Below are positions 1 through 7,662 of a DNA stretch of 64,000 nucleotides, piece after piece; position 1 is the first letter of the stretch, and every line of letters starts with the position of its first letter. The translations under genes were made by a program, and so were the position numbers. The notes beneath the pieces are model-generated. The model was not told where the DNA came from. It did no database searches and saw only the letters and a list, made by a program, of their open reading frames with translations. Source of the DNA: Oscillospiraceae bacterium (GTDB lineage Bacteria > Bacillota > Clostridia > Oscillospirales > Oscillospiraceae); contig JAGAQA010000035.1 of assembly GCA_017622995.1 (NCBI GenBank), positions 1-64,000 of the forward strand, read 5' to 3'.

Positions 1-220
1 ATCCAGAGTCGCGCTGCACTTGTCGCACAGCGGGGCGGTTTCCTTTTGGCTCAGCGCGGTGCAGTCCGACGCGTGTACCACAGCGCCGTTTTCATCCAGA
101 GTCGCGCTGCATTTGTCGCACAGCGGGGCGGTTTCCTTTTGGCTCAGCGCGGTGCAGTCCGACGCGTGTACCACAGCGCCGTTTTCATCCAGAGTCGCGC
201 TGCATTTGTCGCACAGCGGA
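1..220. repeat. 93-bp in-frame tandem repeat
   Basis: The same 93-bp unit starts at 1, 94 and 187 and encodes the 31-residue Cys-rich repeat. The first two copies differ at a single visible base (position 19 against 112). The array continues beyond the left edge. Near-identity suggests recent expansion or ongoing copy-number change. Confidence 0.9.
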
Positions 221-342
221 GTGTCATTCACCGCCTGCGCCGCGTTTTCCCCATCCACCAGGCCTTCCGCGCCCGTAACAAGCACCGTGGAGGAACATAA
301 CATGCAGACGCAAAGGGTCAGGGAAATGATTCTTTTCAGCAT
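1..342 (-). CDS. Secreted Cys-rich tandem-repeat protein, C-terminus beyond window
   Basis: The gene reads leftward from an ATG at 342 (AAAGGAG ribosome site about 8 bases upstream) and is open to base 1, so only the first 114 residues are seen. Residues 1-25 form a signal peptide. From about residue 40 a 31-residue unit repeats, each carrying a CxxC pair followed by a His and another Cys (HxxxC). Two full units and the start of a third are visible. The CxxC/HxxxC spacing would suit a small zinc or disulfide knuckle, but that is inference. It lies 19 bases after the TasA-like gene 362-949 in the same direction and is probably the last visible gene of the sipW operon. The family is not recognised; a surface or matrix role is guessed from context. 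Confidence 0.7.
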   Translation of the reverse strand, partial: MLKRIISLTLCVCMLCSSTVLVTGAEGLVDGENAAQAVNDTPLCDKCSATLDENGAVVHASDCTALSQKETAPLCDKCSATLDENGAVVHASDCTALSQKETAPLCDKCSATLD

Positions 343-361
343 TTATCCGGCATCTCCTTTC

Positions 362-949
362 TCAAGCTTCCGGCCAGCCCTTTGCCGCTGCCGCGTCGGC
401 GCCATTGTTGGCTGTCTGCACAGCCTGAGCGCTTACGATTACCTGAACGCCGCAGCGCTGATACTCGCTGGTCATATTGGGGCCGTCAAAGACGACCTGC
501 GTAAAGAGCGGTTCGGTGGCTGCGCCCCGGGCTACGGGAGCGGTATAGTACCACCACTGGTCATCTCCGGCTTTGCGCGTCCAATCGCTGTCGTTTACCC
601 GGATGCGAACCAGGCCTTCCAGCGTCTCGGCGGGCAGCTCCATCGCTTCGCCGTCCGCGTCCGTGATGACCACGTCAAATTTCGCGCGAATGTAGCTTTC
701 CGCCTGATTATTTCTGACTGTGGCGATTTTGCTGACGGTGACGCCGGGCATGGCGGGAATGGGCTGCCCGGAGGGGTAGGGTGTCCAACCGCTGCCGGTA
801 TCCTGCCACTCCTCAATTTCAATGTTTACGCTGCCGGTGGTGATTACACTATGCGCCCGTTCCGAGACCGTGTAATAGGCCAGCGTTCCCGACGCAGCGA
901 TCACGGCGCAAATGGCCAGCAGGGATAGTATCAGGACTTTTTTCTTCAT
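362..949 (-). CDS. TasA/camelysin-like protein with SipW-type signal peptide
   Basis: A 195-residue exported protein. Residues 5-24 are a hydrophobic signal segment ending in the GTLAYYT motif typical of SipW-processed substrates (TasA, camelysin and relatives). The rest is a predicted beta-rich secreted domain with no second membrane segment. A good ribosome site (GAGGAG, 8 bases before ATG) marks the start. It is the third such protein in the cluster; the 132 bases separating it from the previous gene hold two hairpins, so it may be expressed at a different level. Family members form extracellular fibres or are surface proteases or adhesins; a fibre or matrix role here is inferred from the linked signal peptidase. 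Confidence 0.75.
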   Translation of the reverse strand: MKKKVLILSLLAICAVIAASGTLAYYTVSERAHSVITTGSVNIEIEEWQDTGSGWTPYPSGQPIPAMPGVTVSKIATVRNNQAESYIRAKFDVVITDADGEAMELPAETLEGLVRIRVNDSDWTRKAGDDQWWYYTAPVARGAATEPLFTQVVFDGPNMTSEYQRCGVQVIVSAQAVQTANNGADAAAAKGWPEA

Positions 950-1017
950 ATGCCGTGCTCCTCTGAGTTTATTCTGACATTCTACGACGAGATTCGTGCT
1001 TTTCGTTTGACAGGCCG

Positions 1018-1076
1018 CAGGACAATATCCGGCAATCCGGGTACTGTCCTGTGGCCTGCCCTCCGAAGAGGGCAGG
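1018..1076 (-). terminator. Two consecutive hairpins between TasA-like genes
   Basis: Reading leftward, a perfect 9-bp stem (CCTGCCCTC/GAGGGCAGG, tetraloop) is followed by a 7-bp stem (CAGGACA/TGTCCTG). No long U-run follows, so this may be a leaky terminator or an mRNA-stabilising structure setting relative expression inside the operon. Confidence 0.45.
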
Positions 1077-1081
1077 ATACC

Positions 1082-1762
1082 TCAACTGCCGCTTTCCATG
1101 GCAGCAGCCTGTGCCCAGGCTTCCGCCGGGGAGAATTTCACGGTGTTGCTCTTATAGAGCTGGACGGCATACGCGGTAATGTTCAGCTTGGGGTAGGTCG
1201 TTGCCGTCAAGGCTTCCATCATTTCCTCCGTGACCTCCGGCTTTGTCAGAACCTGATTTGCACTCCAGGTGTATGTTCCATAGCTGCCGCTGTCAAGAAT
1301 ACCGTATTCCGTGCCTTTCTTTTCCGCACCTTCAATTTCCATGTAGTAGACGCCGGGATATGTCTCTACGTTCAGCGTTTTCCAACCGCCCACAATGGCA
1401 TACGCAATAAAATCATCAAATCCGTAGGTTTTTTCACCAATCGTAATATTGCCGCCGGTTTTTTCCACCTTAATGAACAAATAGCAATCCTCGCTGTCTG
1501 CCGAAATCTTCACCTTGGGGTCCTTTGCAATGGTCCAGCCGGGAACCATTTTATAAGCCTGGGTAGTCTCACTCAGAGTTACGTCAATGCTGCTTGGCGA
1601 GAAGGTGTTCTCGATTTTATCCGTAGAGTCCAGCAGCCAAGCCAGCGTTCCGCCCACCGCGCCGCCTGCCAGCAGCGCCAGCGCCAGCAGCAGCGCAATG
1701 GACTTGGTGCCAGGGGTTCTGCGCTTACGCCCCTCAGCCGATTCAAATTTTCCTTTTTCCAT
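1082..1762 (-). CDS. SipW-type signal peptide protein (TasA-like)
   Basis: A 226-residue secreted protein. Residues 1-20 are charged; 22-42 are a hydrophobic signal segment ending in GGTLAWLL, a SipW-type cleavage region. The mature part has the order seen in its neighbour 1799-2491: an N-terminal strand, a VPGWT..KDPKV segment, a DCYLFIKVE segment and a C-terminal KLNITAYAVQ segment. This shared order supports paralogy. It ends in SGS, as the neighbour does. The start follows an AAAGGAG site. It sits 36 bases after the preceding gene and is probably co-transcribed with sipW. Likely a fibre-forming or matrix subunit. Confidence 0.75.
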   Translation of the reverse strand: MEKGKFESAEGRKRRTPGTKSIALLLALALLAGGAVGGTLAWLLDSTDKIENTFSPSSIDVTLSETTQAYKMVPGWTIAKDPKVKISADSEDCYLFIKVEKTGGNITIGEKTYGFDDFIAYAIVGGWKTLNVETYPGVYYMEIEGAEKKGTEYGILDSGSYGTYTWSANQVLTKPEVTEEMMEALTATTYPKLNITAYAVQLYKSNTVKFSPAEAWAQAAAMESGS

Positions 1763-1798
1763 TTTGCACAGCTCCTTTCTTCAACAGGCAGTAAATTT

Positions 1799-2491
1799 TC
1801 AACTACCGCTTGCGGCATTCTGCGTTCCAAAGGCAGCATTCCAGGCATCCCCGGCAGCCGCAAAGCCCTCTTTCTGCACGGCGTAGGCAGTGACAATGAT
1901 CTTCGGCTGATTCTTGTTGATGTCCGCCCAGCCTTCCTTTTCATTGGCATCGCCCGCAATTCGGAACCTGCCGAACACCGGGAGGTCTGCACCTTTATCA
2001 CTCTTGGTATACACCCGATAGTACACATCCGCGGTGCCCTCCAGCCGGCTCCAACCGTTGCCGGTAATCTGGTCCGCAATGGGTGTATAGGCGCTCTCAC
2101 CTGTGGCAGCGGCGGCCTCATATGCGTCGATGCCGTTCTCTACCTTCACGAATACATAGCAGTCTTCGCTGGCAGGATTGACATGGACGGTGGGATCCTT
2201 GGTGTAAGTACGGCCGGGAACCAGCTTGTAGTCGTTCTCCTGAACCCGGGGCGCTTCCGCAAGTTCAACGGGAGTCTTGTCCGTGTCATTCTTGATGGGC
2301 TGACCATACTCGTTGACCAGCGCCTCGTCCAGACCTTTCTGCAAGTCACTTCCCAGAGTCACTTCGCCAACGGTAAATGTGTTCGTTACGGCATCCTGAG
2401 AGGTCAGGTAAGCCAGCGTACCCGCGGCGGAGCCGACAATCAGCAGCAGCGCGCAGAGTGTGGTAAGCAGCACCTTCCATTTTGTTTTCAT
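1799..2491 (-). CDS. SipW-type signal peptide protein (TasA-like)
   Basis: A 230-residue secreted protein. The hydrophobic segment at residues 7-27 ends in AGTLAYLT, the SipW-substrate signature. The mature domain includes VPGRTYTKDPTVHV, DCYVFVKVENG and PKIIVTAYAVQ segments, closely parallel to the product of 1082-1762. Its ATG overlaps the sipW stop codon by four bases (ATGA), so the peptidase and this substrate are translationally coupled. That favours it as the principal SipW client, comparable to TasA in Bacillus subtilis, although sequence similarity to TasA itself cannot be measured here. Confidence 0.8.
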   Translation of the reverse strand: MKTKWKVLLTTLCALLLIVGSAAGTLAYLTSQDAVTNTFTVGEVTLGSDLQKGLDEALVNEYGQPIKNDTDKTPVELAEAPRVQENDYKLVPGRTYTKDPTVHVNPASEDCYVFVKVENGIDAYEAAAATGESAYTPIADQITGNGWSRLEGTADVYYRVYTKSDKGADLPVFGRFRIAGDANEKEGWADINKNQPKIIVTAYAVQKEGFAAAGDAWNAAFGTQNAASGS

Positions 2492-3066
2492 AATGTATCC
2501 TCCTGTTTTTCCGGGGAAAGCGTCTCCGCTTCCCGGTGATTTTGTGTATTCGCTGTGTTTTTCCCGGTGTCATCAGATGCCAGCAGATCCGGCAGCAGAA
2601 CCATCAAAAGCAAAACCCCACCGGCAGAAATGGCAAGATACCTTCCGGGCGGATGCTGGAGAAAACTGGCCGCATAGCCAAGCCACGGAATGGTGAACAC
2701 TGGCGTACCAATGACATCCTGCTCCCGCACCAGAGCACCGTCCTCCACTTCATTGGCATCCCCTTTGGTTCGGAAGCGGAGGGTATCTGCTTCGCCGGAA
2801 ACGACCTCTGTAATGCGGTGGGTCGCCACGGTGTTTTCATCCAGCCGAAAGGTAATCACGTCTCCTACACCCAGCCGTGCCGTGTCCACATCCTTCACAT
2901 AAATCAGGGAACCCACCGGATAGGCCGGCTCCATTGAGCCGGAGAGAACCGAATACACCTGAAGGCCGGTGAGCCTTACCCCTACCAGCAAAATAGCAAG
3001 GATTACAGTCGAGGCCACCAGGACAGACGTGCTCAGATTCCATATTCGTTTCGCTGTTTGTTTCAT
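2488..3066 (-). CDS. sipW: Signal peptidase I, SipW (ER/archaeal type)
   Basis: A 192-residue membrane-anchored serine protease. Membrane segments lie at about 13-35 and 143-160. The nucleophile is in VLSGSMEP (about residue 43), and a His replaces the usual Lys as general base in ATHRITEV, which defines the SipW/ER class of S26 peptidases. It should cleave the signal peptides of the three downstream proteins. It is the first gene of the leftward operon. The ribosome site is unusual: GGAG lies 15 bases before this ATG but only one base from another ATG (3080) that opens a five-codon reading frame whose TGA overlaps the sipW ATG. Translation by reinitiation is therefore possible. Confidence 0.9.
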   Translation of the reverse strand: MKQTAKRIWNLSTSVLVASTVILAILLVGVRLTGLQVYSVLSGSMEPAYPVGSLIYVKDVDTARLGVGDVITFRLDENTVATHRITEVVSGEADTLRFRTKGDANEVEDGALVREQDVIGTPVFTIPWLGYAASFLQHPPGRYLAISAGGVLLLMVLLPDLLASDDTGKNTANTQNHREAETLSPEKQEDTL

Positions 3067-3136
3067 AAGCCTGTATGCATTCTCCTTTCCTTCTCAGCGC
3101 ACCAAGGCACCGCTTTCTTCCTATACAGGATAAAAC

Positions 3137-3156
3137 CATTCAGAGGCATCTGAATG
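3137..3156. other. Hairpin in sipW 5' leader
   Basis: CATTCAGA and TCTGAATG form a perfect 8-bp stem around a four-base loop, about 70 bases upstream of sipW. There is no U-run, so it is not a terminator. It may affect mRNA stability or be an operator. Confidence 0.4.
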
Positions 3157-3194
3157 ATATGGCAAAGATACTTTTAACCTTATCCTTCAATACA

Positions 3195-3345
3195 AAAAAG
3201 TGTACATTTTGGCAGGATCGACAAGCAGTCAGATTCTATACTATCAGAGTAAAAAATCGCTTTAAGGGGTGGACTTTTGGTATCGAAACAGGTATAATAA
3301 TGTGTTGTAAATAGGTGTATCTACTTGCAGTAATGTACACCTTTT
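3195..3345. repeat. Inverted repeats bounding a possible invertible segment
   Basis: AAAAAGTGTACATT at 3195-3208 and its reverse complement at 3332-3345 (AATGTACACCTTTT) match at 13 of 14 positions. Each copy is centred on TGTACA and is itself nearly palindromic, as expected of a dimeric recombinase or repressor site. The 151-bp unit lies between sipW and a serine recombinase gene and contains a rightward promoter. Site-specific inversion is inferred, not shown. Confidence 0.5.
3270..3298 (+). promoter_or_regulatory. Sigma-A-like promoter inside the inverted repeats
   Basis: TGGACT, 17 bases, TATAAT. In this orientation it fires rightward, away from sipW and antisense to the recombinase. If the segment at 3195-3345 flipped, the promoter would drive sipW with a leader of roughly 170 bases. 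Leftward, only a poor candidate (TATAGA at 3240-3235) is visible. Confidence 0.6.
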
Positions 3346-3361
3346 CGTAAAAAGAGCACAC

Positions 3362-4030
3362 TTACAATAATTTGGAGTTTTTGTATATTTCTGCCCGGTA
3401 TCGGAATGTGGACAGCGGCATACCGCATTCTCTTGCGGCAGCGGTACCGGTAATCTGCCCCTGCCTCCATTGCTGAAAGACACTATGAAAATTGGGAGGC
3501 AGAGGCTGAGGTGGTCTGCCGAATCGAACACCCCTCGCCTTGGCAGCGGCGATGCCCTCCGCCTGCCGCTGGCGAATGTTGGTGCGCTCGTTCTCTGCCA
3601 CAAAGGACAGCACCTGCAACACAATGTCGCTTAAGAACGTGCCCATCAGGTCTTTGCCCCGGCGGGTATCCAGCAGCGGCATGTCCAGCACCACAATGTC
3701 AATGCCCTTGTCTTTGGTGAGATACCGCCATTGCTGCAAAATTTCCTCATAGTTGCGCCCCAGACGGTCGATGCTCCCCACATAGAGCAGATCGTCTTTT
3801 TTTAACTTCCGCAGGAGCTTCCTGTACTGCGGACGGTTGAAATCCTTGCCGGACTGCTTGTCCATATAGACATTCCGCTCCGGCACCCCCGCTTCCTCCA
3901 TCGCAATCCGCTGCCGATCTTCATTCTGCTCCTTCGTACTGACCCGGATGTAGCCATAAACTGTTCCTCTCAAATGCGTTTCCTCCATGATTCCATAGGC
4001 AAAATTCTCCTGTTCCAATTCATTGTACAT
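3362..4030 (-). CDS. Small serine recombinase (resolvase/invertase family)
   Basis: A 222-residue site-specific recombinase. The catalytic Ser is in YIRVSTKEQ (Ser31), with the usual IDRLGRN and GTFLSDIVLQVLSFVAENER helix motifs, then a C-terminal helix-turn-helix of about 45 residues (about 175-220). Its length fits the Tn3 resolvase/Hin/Mpi-type invertases rather than large serine integrases. Start choice is uncertain: ATG 4030 has a weak ribosome site, and ATG 3988 (residue 15) is possible. No transposase is adjacent, so it looks like a stand-alone invertase. Its position beside the inverted repeats and the sipW operon suggests that it could flip that promoter. Confidence 0.85.
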   Translation of the reverse strand: MYNELEQENFAYGIMEETHLRGTVYGYIRVSTKEQNEDRQRIAMEEAGVPERNVYMDKQSGKDFNRPQYRKLLRKLKKDDLLYVGSIDRLGRNYEEILQQWRYLTKDKGIDIVVLDMPLLDTRRGKDLMGTFLSDIVLQVLSFVAENERTNIRQRQAEGIAAAKARGVRFGRPPQPLPPNFHSVFQQWRQGQITGTAAARECGMPLSTFRYRAEIYKNSKLL

Positions 4031-4102
4031 TAACGCTGATTATCCAAAGTCCGGTGAGATTTTGCGTAATCGCTGGATTTTCTGCGCCGTCCCTCATGAA
4101 GC

Positions 4103-4144
4103 AAAAAAGGCGATACCCAGTTTCAGAATCGTCTGGGTATCGCC
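4103..4144 (-). terminator. Rho-independent terminator downstream of araA
   Basis: A perfect 12-bp stem (GGCGATACCCAG/CTGGGTATCGCC) with a 12-base loop is followed on the leftward strand by six Us. It ends the arabinose transcript before the recombinase gene. A further small hairpin (ATCTGCC/GGCAGAT) lies at about 4157-4176. Confidence 0.8.
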
Positions 4145-4214
4145 TCATGATGTGTAATCTGCCCCGCAAGGCAGATGTCCGAATCCAATCGTCCGGCATT
4201 GTTGTATTGCAAAT

Positions 4215-4242
4215 CCCCCCGGAAGCGGCGGCTTCCGGGGGG
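4215..4242 (-). terminator. GC-rich hairpin just after araA
   Basis: CCCCCCGGAAGC and GCTTCCGGGGGG form a 12-bp stem starting 14 bases after the araA stop. The following U-run is short (AUUUGC), so it may be a first, leaky terminator or a 3' stabiliser. Confidence 0.6.
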
Positions 4243-4255
4243 GATGCAGCAGGAT

Positions 4256-5725
4256 TTACTTCAGCTTCCAGGCCAGGTCGTTGAGGAACAGTTCCTTTTC
4301 CAGGCTGTCCACAGTGGTATCCTTGCCGATGTGGACATACTCGATGTCCATCATCCGGGCCCAGTCCTTCATCTGCTCGGCGGTAACGTCGTAGCTCAGA
4401 ACCGTGTGGTGGGCGCCGCCGGCGGTGATCCAGCACTCCACACCCTCGGTCAGGTTGGGCATGGCCTTCCACATCACCCGGGCCACGGGCAGGTTGGGCA
4501 TGGGCATAATGGGCTTGACAGCCTGGATGTCCTGCACGATCAGGCGCAGGCGGCCGCCCATATCGATGAGGGAGACCACAATGGCATCTCCGGGCTTGCC
4601 CTCAAACACCAGACGGGCGGGATCCTTCTCGTTCATGCCGATGCCCAGATGGTGGGTTTCAATCCGGGGTCGGACACTGGGATCCGCCAGGCTGGGGCAG
4701 ACCTCCAGCATATGGGCGCCCAGAGAATACTCGCTGCCCTCCACCAGATGGTAGGTGTAGTCCTCCATGAAGGCGGAAGCGCCGTTGCCGTTTTCGCCCA
4801 TGGCCTTCATAATGGCGGTCATGGCGGAAACCTTCCAGTCGCCCTCGCCGCCGTAGCCATAGCCCTGGGCCATCAGGTGCTGGGAGGCCAGGCCGGGCAG
4901 CTGCTCCATGCCGTACAGATCCTGGAAGGTGTTGGCAAAGGCCTTGCAGCCGTTGGCATCCATCATCTTCTTCATGGCGATTTCTTCCCGGGCCTGGTAG
5001 CGGATGGCGTCGATGTTGTCGGTGGCAATATCATAGCTTGCCTTGTAAACGTCCATCAGGGCGTCAATCTCGGCGTCGGTGACGGCGTTCATCTCCTTGA
5101 CCAGATCGCCGGTGGCCCAGGTGTTGACCTGCCAGCCCAGCTTGATCTGAACCTCTACCTTGTCGCCTTCGGTAACGGCAACCTCACGCATATTGTCGCC
5201 GAAGCGCATGACCTTCAGCTGTCTGGACACGGCTACGCCGATGGCGGCCTTCATCCAGTCGCCCAGACGCTTCAGGCACTTCTCGTCCTTCCAGTAACCG
5301 GCGATGACCTTCCGGGGCATACGCAGACGGGCGGCAATAAAGCCGTGCTCCCGGTCGCCGTGGGCCGCCTGGTTCAGGTTCATGAAGTCCATATCGATCT
5401 CTTCGTTGGGGATCTCCAGGTTGTACTGGGTGGCAAAGTGGCAGTAGGGCTTCTGCAGATTCACCAGACCATTGATCCACATCTTGGAGGGGGAGAAGGT
5501 GTGGCACCAGGTGATGATACCGGCGCAGGAATCGTCGTGGTTGGCTTCCTTGACGATGTCCGCAATCTGGCTGTTGGACATGGCGGTAACCTTATATACC
5601 AGGGGATAGGGCAGGCTCTTGCTCATTTCCCGGGCCATTTCCTCGGCCCGCTGGGCCACGGTCTTCAGGACCTCTTCGCCGTAGAGGGACTGAGAGCCGA
5701 CTACAAACCAAAACTGATAAGCCAT
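4256..5725 (-). CDS. araA: L-arabinose isomerase
   Basis: A 489-residue cytosolic, metal-dependent isomerase converting L-arabinose to L-ribulose. The N-terminus (AYQFWFVVGSQSLYGEE) and segments such as ITWCHTFSPSKMWI and EDYTYHLVEGSEYSLGAHMLEV are typical of AraA, and the length is close to the usual 490-500. The start at 5725 follows AGGAGG nine bases upstream; an in-frame extension to 5809 lacks a ribosome site. It is the last gene of the leftward arabinose locus, after the FGGY kinase, and is followed by two hairpin terminators. Control by the linked araR is likely. Confidence 0.95.
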   Translation of the reverse strand: MAYQFWFVVGSQSLYGEEVLKTVAQRAEEMAREMSKSLPYPLVYKVTAMSNSQIADIVKEANHDDSCAGIITWCHTFSPSKMWINGLVNLQKPYCHFATQYNLEIPNEEIDMDFMNLNQAAHGDREHGFIAARLRMPRKVIAGYWKDEKCLKRLGDWMKAAIGVAVSRQLKVMRFGDNMREVAVTEGDKVEVQIKLGWQVNTWATGDLVKEMNAVTDAEIDALMDVYKASYDIATDNIDAIRYQAREEIAMKKMMDANGCKAFANTFQDLYGMEQLPGLASQHLMAQGYGYGGEGDWKVSAMTAIMKAMGENGNGASAFMEDYTYHLVEGSEYSLGAHMLEVCPSLADPSVRPRIETHHLGIGMNEKDPARLVFEGKPGDAIVVSLIDMGGRLRLIVQDIQAVKPIMPMPNLPVARVMWKAMPNLTEGVECWITAGGAHHTVLSYDVTAEQMKDWARMMDIEYVHIGKDTTVDSLEKELFLNDLAWKLK

Positions 5726-5792
5726 TGTTGTGTTCCTCCTATGATTGATTATGTTTTCGGACGCTTGCCGCATCCGGACTTTTCCCACCGGC

Positions 5793-5815
5793 CCAAACCG
5801 GCGGGCCATGAAAAA
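5793..5815 (-). other. Hairpin between kinase gene and araA
   Basis: CCCGCCGG and CCGGTGGG pair over 8 bp (one G-U) in the 91-base gap upstream of araA. It may tune expression between the two genes. Confidence 0.35.
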
Positions 5816-5816
5816 A

Positions 5817-7349
5817 TTACAGCACTTCCACGGCCTTGCGCTCTACGTCCAGCATGGCCTTGTAACGGGTGATATAGGCATTGAAGCCGTCCACATCCGC
5901 CTGCTGGGGCGCCAGGGTGGTGCCCTTGGCATTGGCGAATACATGGGCGTTGAGGTAGTCCTCCAGGGTTTCGCCCGCTTCCTTGCGGAGCATATAGGCA
6001 GCCAGCAGGGCCATGCCGTAGGGGCCGCCCTCACCGGCGGTTTCCATGCAGGTGACAGGAGCGTTGCAGGCGGCAGCCATGTACTTCTGGCCCACCACAG
6101 GGGTCTTGAACAGACCGCCGTGACCGGTCAGGGAATCAATGGCCACCTGCTCACCGGCCAGAATGTCCATGCCGATCTTCAGGGTGGACATGGTGGAATA
6201 GAGCTGGGCCCGGAAGAAGTTCGCCAGAGTGAACTTGCTGTCGGGCTTCCGGATGACCATGGGACGGCCGGCGTCCATATGGGTCACGCCTTCGCCTGCC
6301 ATATAGTTGCAGACCAGCAGGCCGCCGCAGTCGGGATCGCCCTCCAGGCTCTTTTCATACAGCCGGGTGTACAGGTCGCCGGTGGAGGGCGCGGCACCGA
6401 AGAGCTTTGCGGTCTCCCCCAGCACGCCTACCCAGGCGTTGGTATCGTTGGTGCAGTTGTTGCAGTGGACCATGGCCACGGGCTTGCCGGTGGGGGTGGT
6501 CACCAGGTCGATCTCCTCGTAGACCTTCTCCAGAGGCTTTTCCAGCACCACCATGGAGAAGATGGAGGTACCGGCGGAGACGTTGCCGGTTCTGGGGGCA
6601 ACGGCGTTGGTAGCGGTCATGCCGGTGCCCGCGTCACCCTCGGCAGGGGCGAAGGGGATGCCGGGAGCCAGAAGGTTATCCAGTCTCGCCGCGCCCTGGG
6701 CGGTAAGGGTGCCTGCCTGTTCACCGGCAACCAGAACCTTGGGCAGAAGCTCGCTCAGGGTCCAGGGCAGGTTCCGGTCGGCCACCAGGTCGTTGAACTT
6801 TGCCATCATGGCGGCATCGTAATCGCAGGTTTCGCTGTCAATGGGGAACATACCGGAGGCCTCGCCCACACCGATGGCGTTGACGCCGGTGAGCATAAAG
6901 TGGACATAGCCTGCCAGGGTTGTGATGTGGGCAATCTCCGGCACATGGGCCTCCCCGTTCAGCACGGCCTGATACAGATGGGAGACGGACCAGCGCTGGG
7001 GGATATTGAACCGGAAGGCTTCCGTCAGCTCCGCGGCGGCCTGGGCGGTGATGGTATTCTGCCAGGTGCGGAAGGACACCAGCAGGTTCCAGTCCTTGTC
7101 AAAGGCCAGGTAGCCGTGCATCATGGCGGAAACGCCCATGGCGGCAATATTCTCCCGGTGCTCAAGGCCCGCCACGGCGGTCTTCAGGCCCTTCCAGACC
7201 TCCTCCAGGCTGTAGGTCCAGACGCCGTTTTCAAAGCTACTTTTCCAGGTGTAGTCCCCGGAGGAAACCGGCACATGGTTTTCATCGATGGCAACGGCCT
7301 TGATCCGGGTGGAGCCCAGCTCCAGGCCCAGCATGGTTCTATTGGACAT
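5817..7349 (-). CDS. FGGY-family carbohydrate kinase, probable L-ribulokinase role
   Basis: A 510-residue sugar kinase with the two-domain actin-like fold of the FGGY family: an N-terminal phosphate-1 loop ([15 protein letters not shown]), a central [15 protein letters not shown] segment and a C-terminal [14 protein letters not shown] segment. It does not look like classical AraB, but its place directly before araA in an arabinose-transport cluster makes L-ribulose the likely substrate. The start at 7349 has an AGGA ribosome site; a longer in-frame start at 7466 would run through the upstream small gene and is rejected. It begins 4 bases after the stop of that small membrane protein gene. D-xylulose kinase is the main alternative. 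Confidence 0.8.
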   Translation of the reverse strand: MSNRTMLGLELGSTRIKAVAIDENHVPVSSGDYTWKSSFENGVWTYSLEEVWKGLKTAVAGLEHRENIAAMGVSAMMHGYLAFDKDWNLLVSFRTWQNTITAQAAAELTEAFRFNIPQRWSVSHLYQAVLNGEAHVPEIAHITTLAGYVHFMLTGVNAIGVGEASGMFPIDSETCDYDAAMMAKFNDLVADRNLPWTLSELLPKVLVAGEQAGTLTAQGAARLDNLLAPGIPFAPAEGDAGTGMTATNAVAPRTGNVSAGTSIFSMVVLEKPLEKVYEEIDLVTTPTGKPVAMVHCNNCTNDTNAWVGVLGETAKLFGAAPSTGDLYTRLYEKSLEGDPDCGGLLVCNYMAGEGVTHMDAGRPMVIRKPDSKFTLANFFRAQLYSTMSTLKIGMDILAGEQVAIDSLTGHGGLFKTPVVGQKYMAAACNAPVTCMETAGEGGPYGMALLAAYMLRKEAGETLEDYLNAHVFANAKGTTLAPQQADVDGFNAYITRYKAMLDVERKAVEVL

Positions 7350-7353
7350 TGGT

Positions 7354-7602
7354 TCATTCCTCACTTTCTTCAGATGAAGCTTCCTCTTCCGGGTCATTCC
7401 GGAAGTAGCCGCTTGTGACCAGCTCGTGGATGCTGGTGCCCGCCAAAAGCAGGCCCACCCCGGCAAAAATCACCACCGCGGCCAAAAAAAGCAGGCTCTC
7501 CCCGACCATTGCCCGCAGATCCCAGGCAAGATACACAAGGTATCCGCCGCCGAGAATCCGCAGCAGAAGGGAGGCCTGTGGGGGCTTGGGTTTTTCTTTC
7601 AT
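7354..7602 (-). CDS. Small two-helix membrane protein
   Basis: An 82-residue protein with hydrophobic segments at about 12-30 and 36-56 and an acidic Glu/Ser-rich tail. AAAGGA lies 6 bases before the ATG and the stop is 4 bases from the kinase start, so it is translated in the operon. The family is not recognised. It may assist the sugar transporter or kinase at the membrane, but nothing in the sequence shows this. Confidence 0.65.
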   Translation of the reverse strand: MKEKPKPPQASLLLRILGGGYLVYLAWDLRAMVGESLLFLAAVVIFAGVGLLLAGTSIHELVTSGYFRNDPEEEASSEESEE

Positions 7603-7620
7603 TGGGTTTCCTTTCAGATT

Positions 7621-7644
7621 CCCCCTCCCTGGCCAGGGAGGGGG
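7621..7644 (-). terminator. Perfect 24-base palindrome after the permease gene
   Basis: CCCCCTCCCTGG followed at once by its reverse complement, 18 bases after the permease stop. There is no U-run. It could stabilise the upstream transporter mRNA and separate transport from catabolic gene levels. Confidence 0.4.
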
Positions 7645-7662
7645 ATAAGGGATCAGAATGGA

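Noticed and set aside
1-220. CRISPR-like array
   Set aside because: The 93-bp units are contiguous, in frame and coding, with no spacers. The 123-bp array at 59300-59830 is coding as well.
3362-4030. Phage integrase or transposon resolvase
   Set aside because: It is too short for a large serine integrase, and no transposase, res site array or phage gene is nearby; stand-alone invertase fits better.
4022-4031. Third TGTACA site as a further inversion boundary
   Set aside because: Only ten bases are shared with the 3195/3332 repeats and the site lies within the recombinase start; it may be an autoregulatory site but is not counted as an inverted repeat.
4160-4210. tRNA-like fragment (GTCCGAATCC resembling a T-arm) after araA
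   Set aside because: No acceptor, D or anticodon stem can be drawn around it, and the T-loop lacks the TTC core.
4175-5872. Long rightward open frame of 565 codons opposite araA
   Set aside because: It mirrors a well-supported araA gene, is Gly/His/Val-rich as antisense frames of GC-rich genes are, and has no ribosome site. The same applies to long antisense frames opposite the kinase, transporter, gltB, glnN, pyrG, feoB, purA and guaA.
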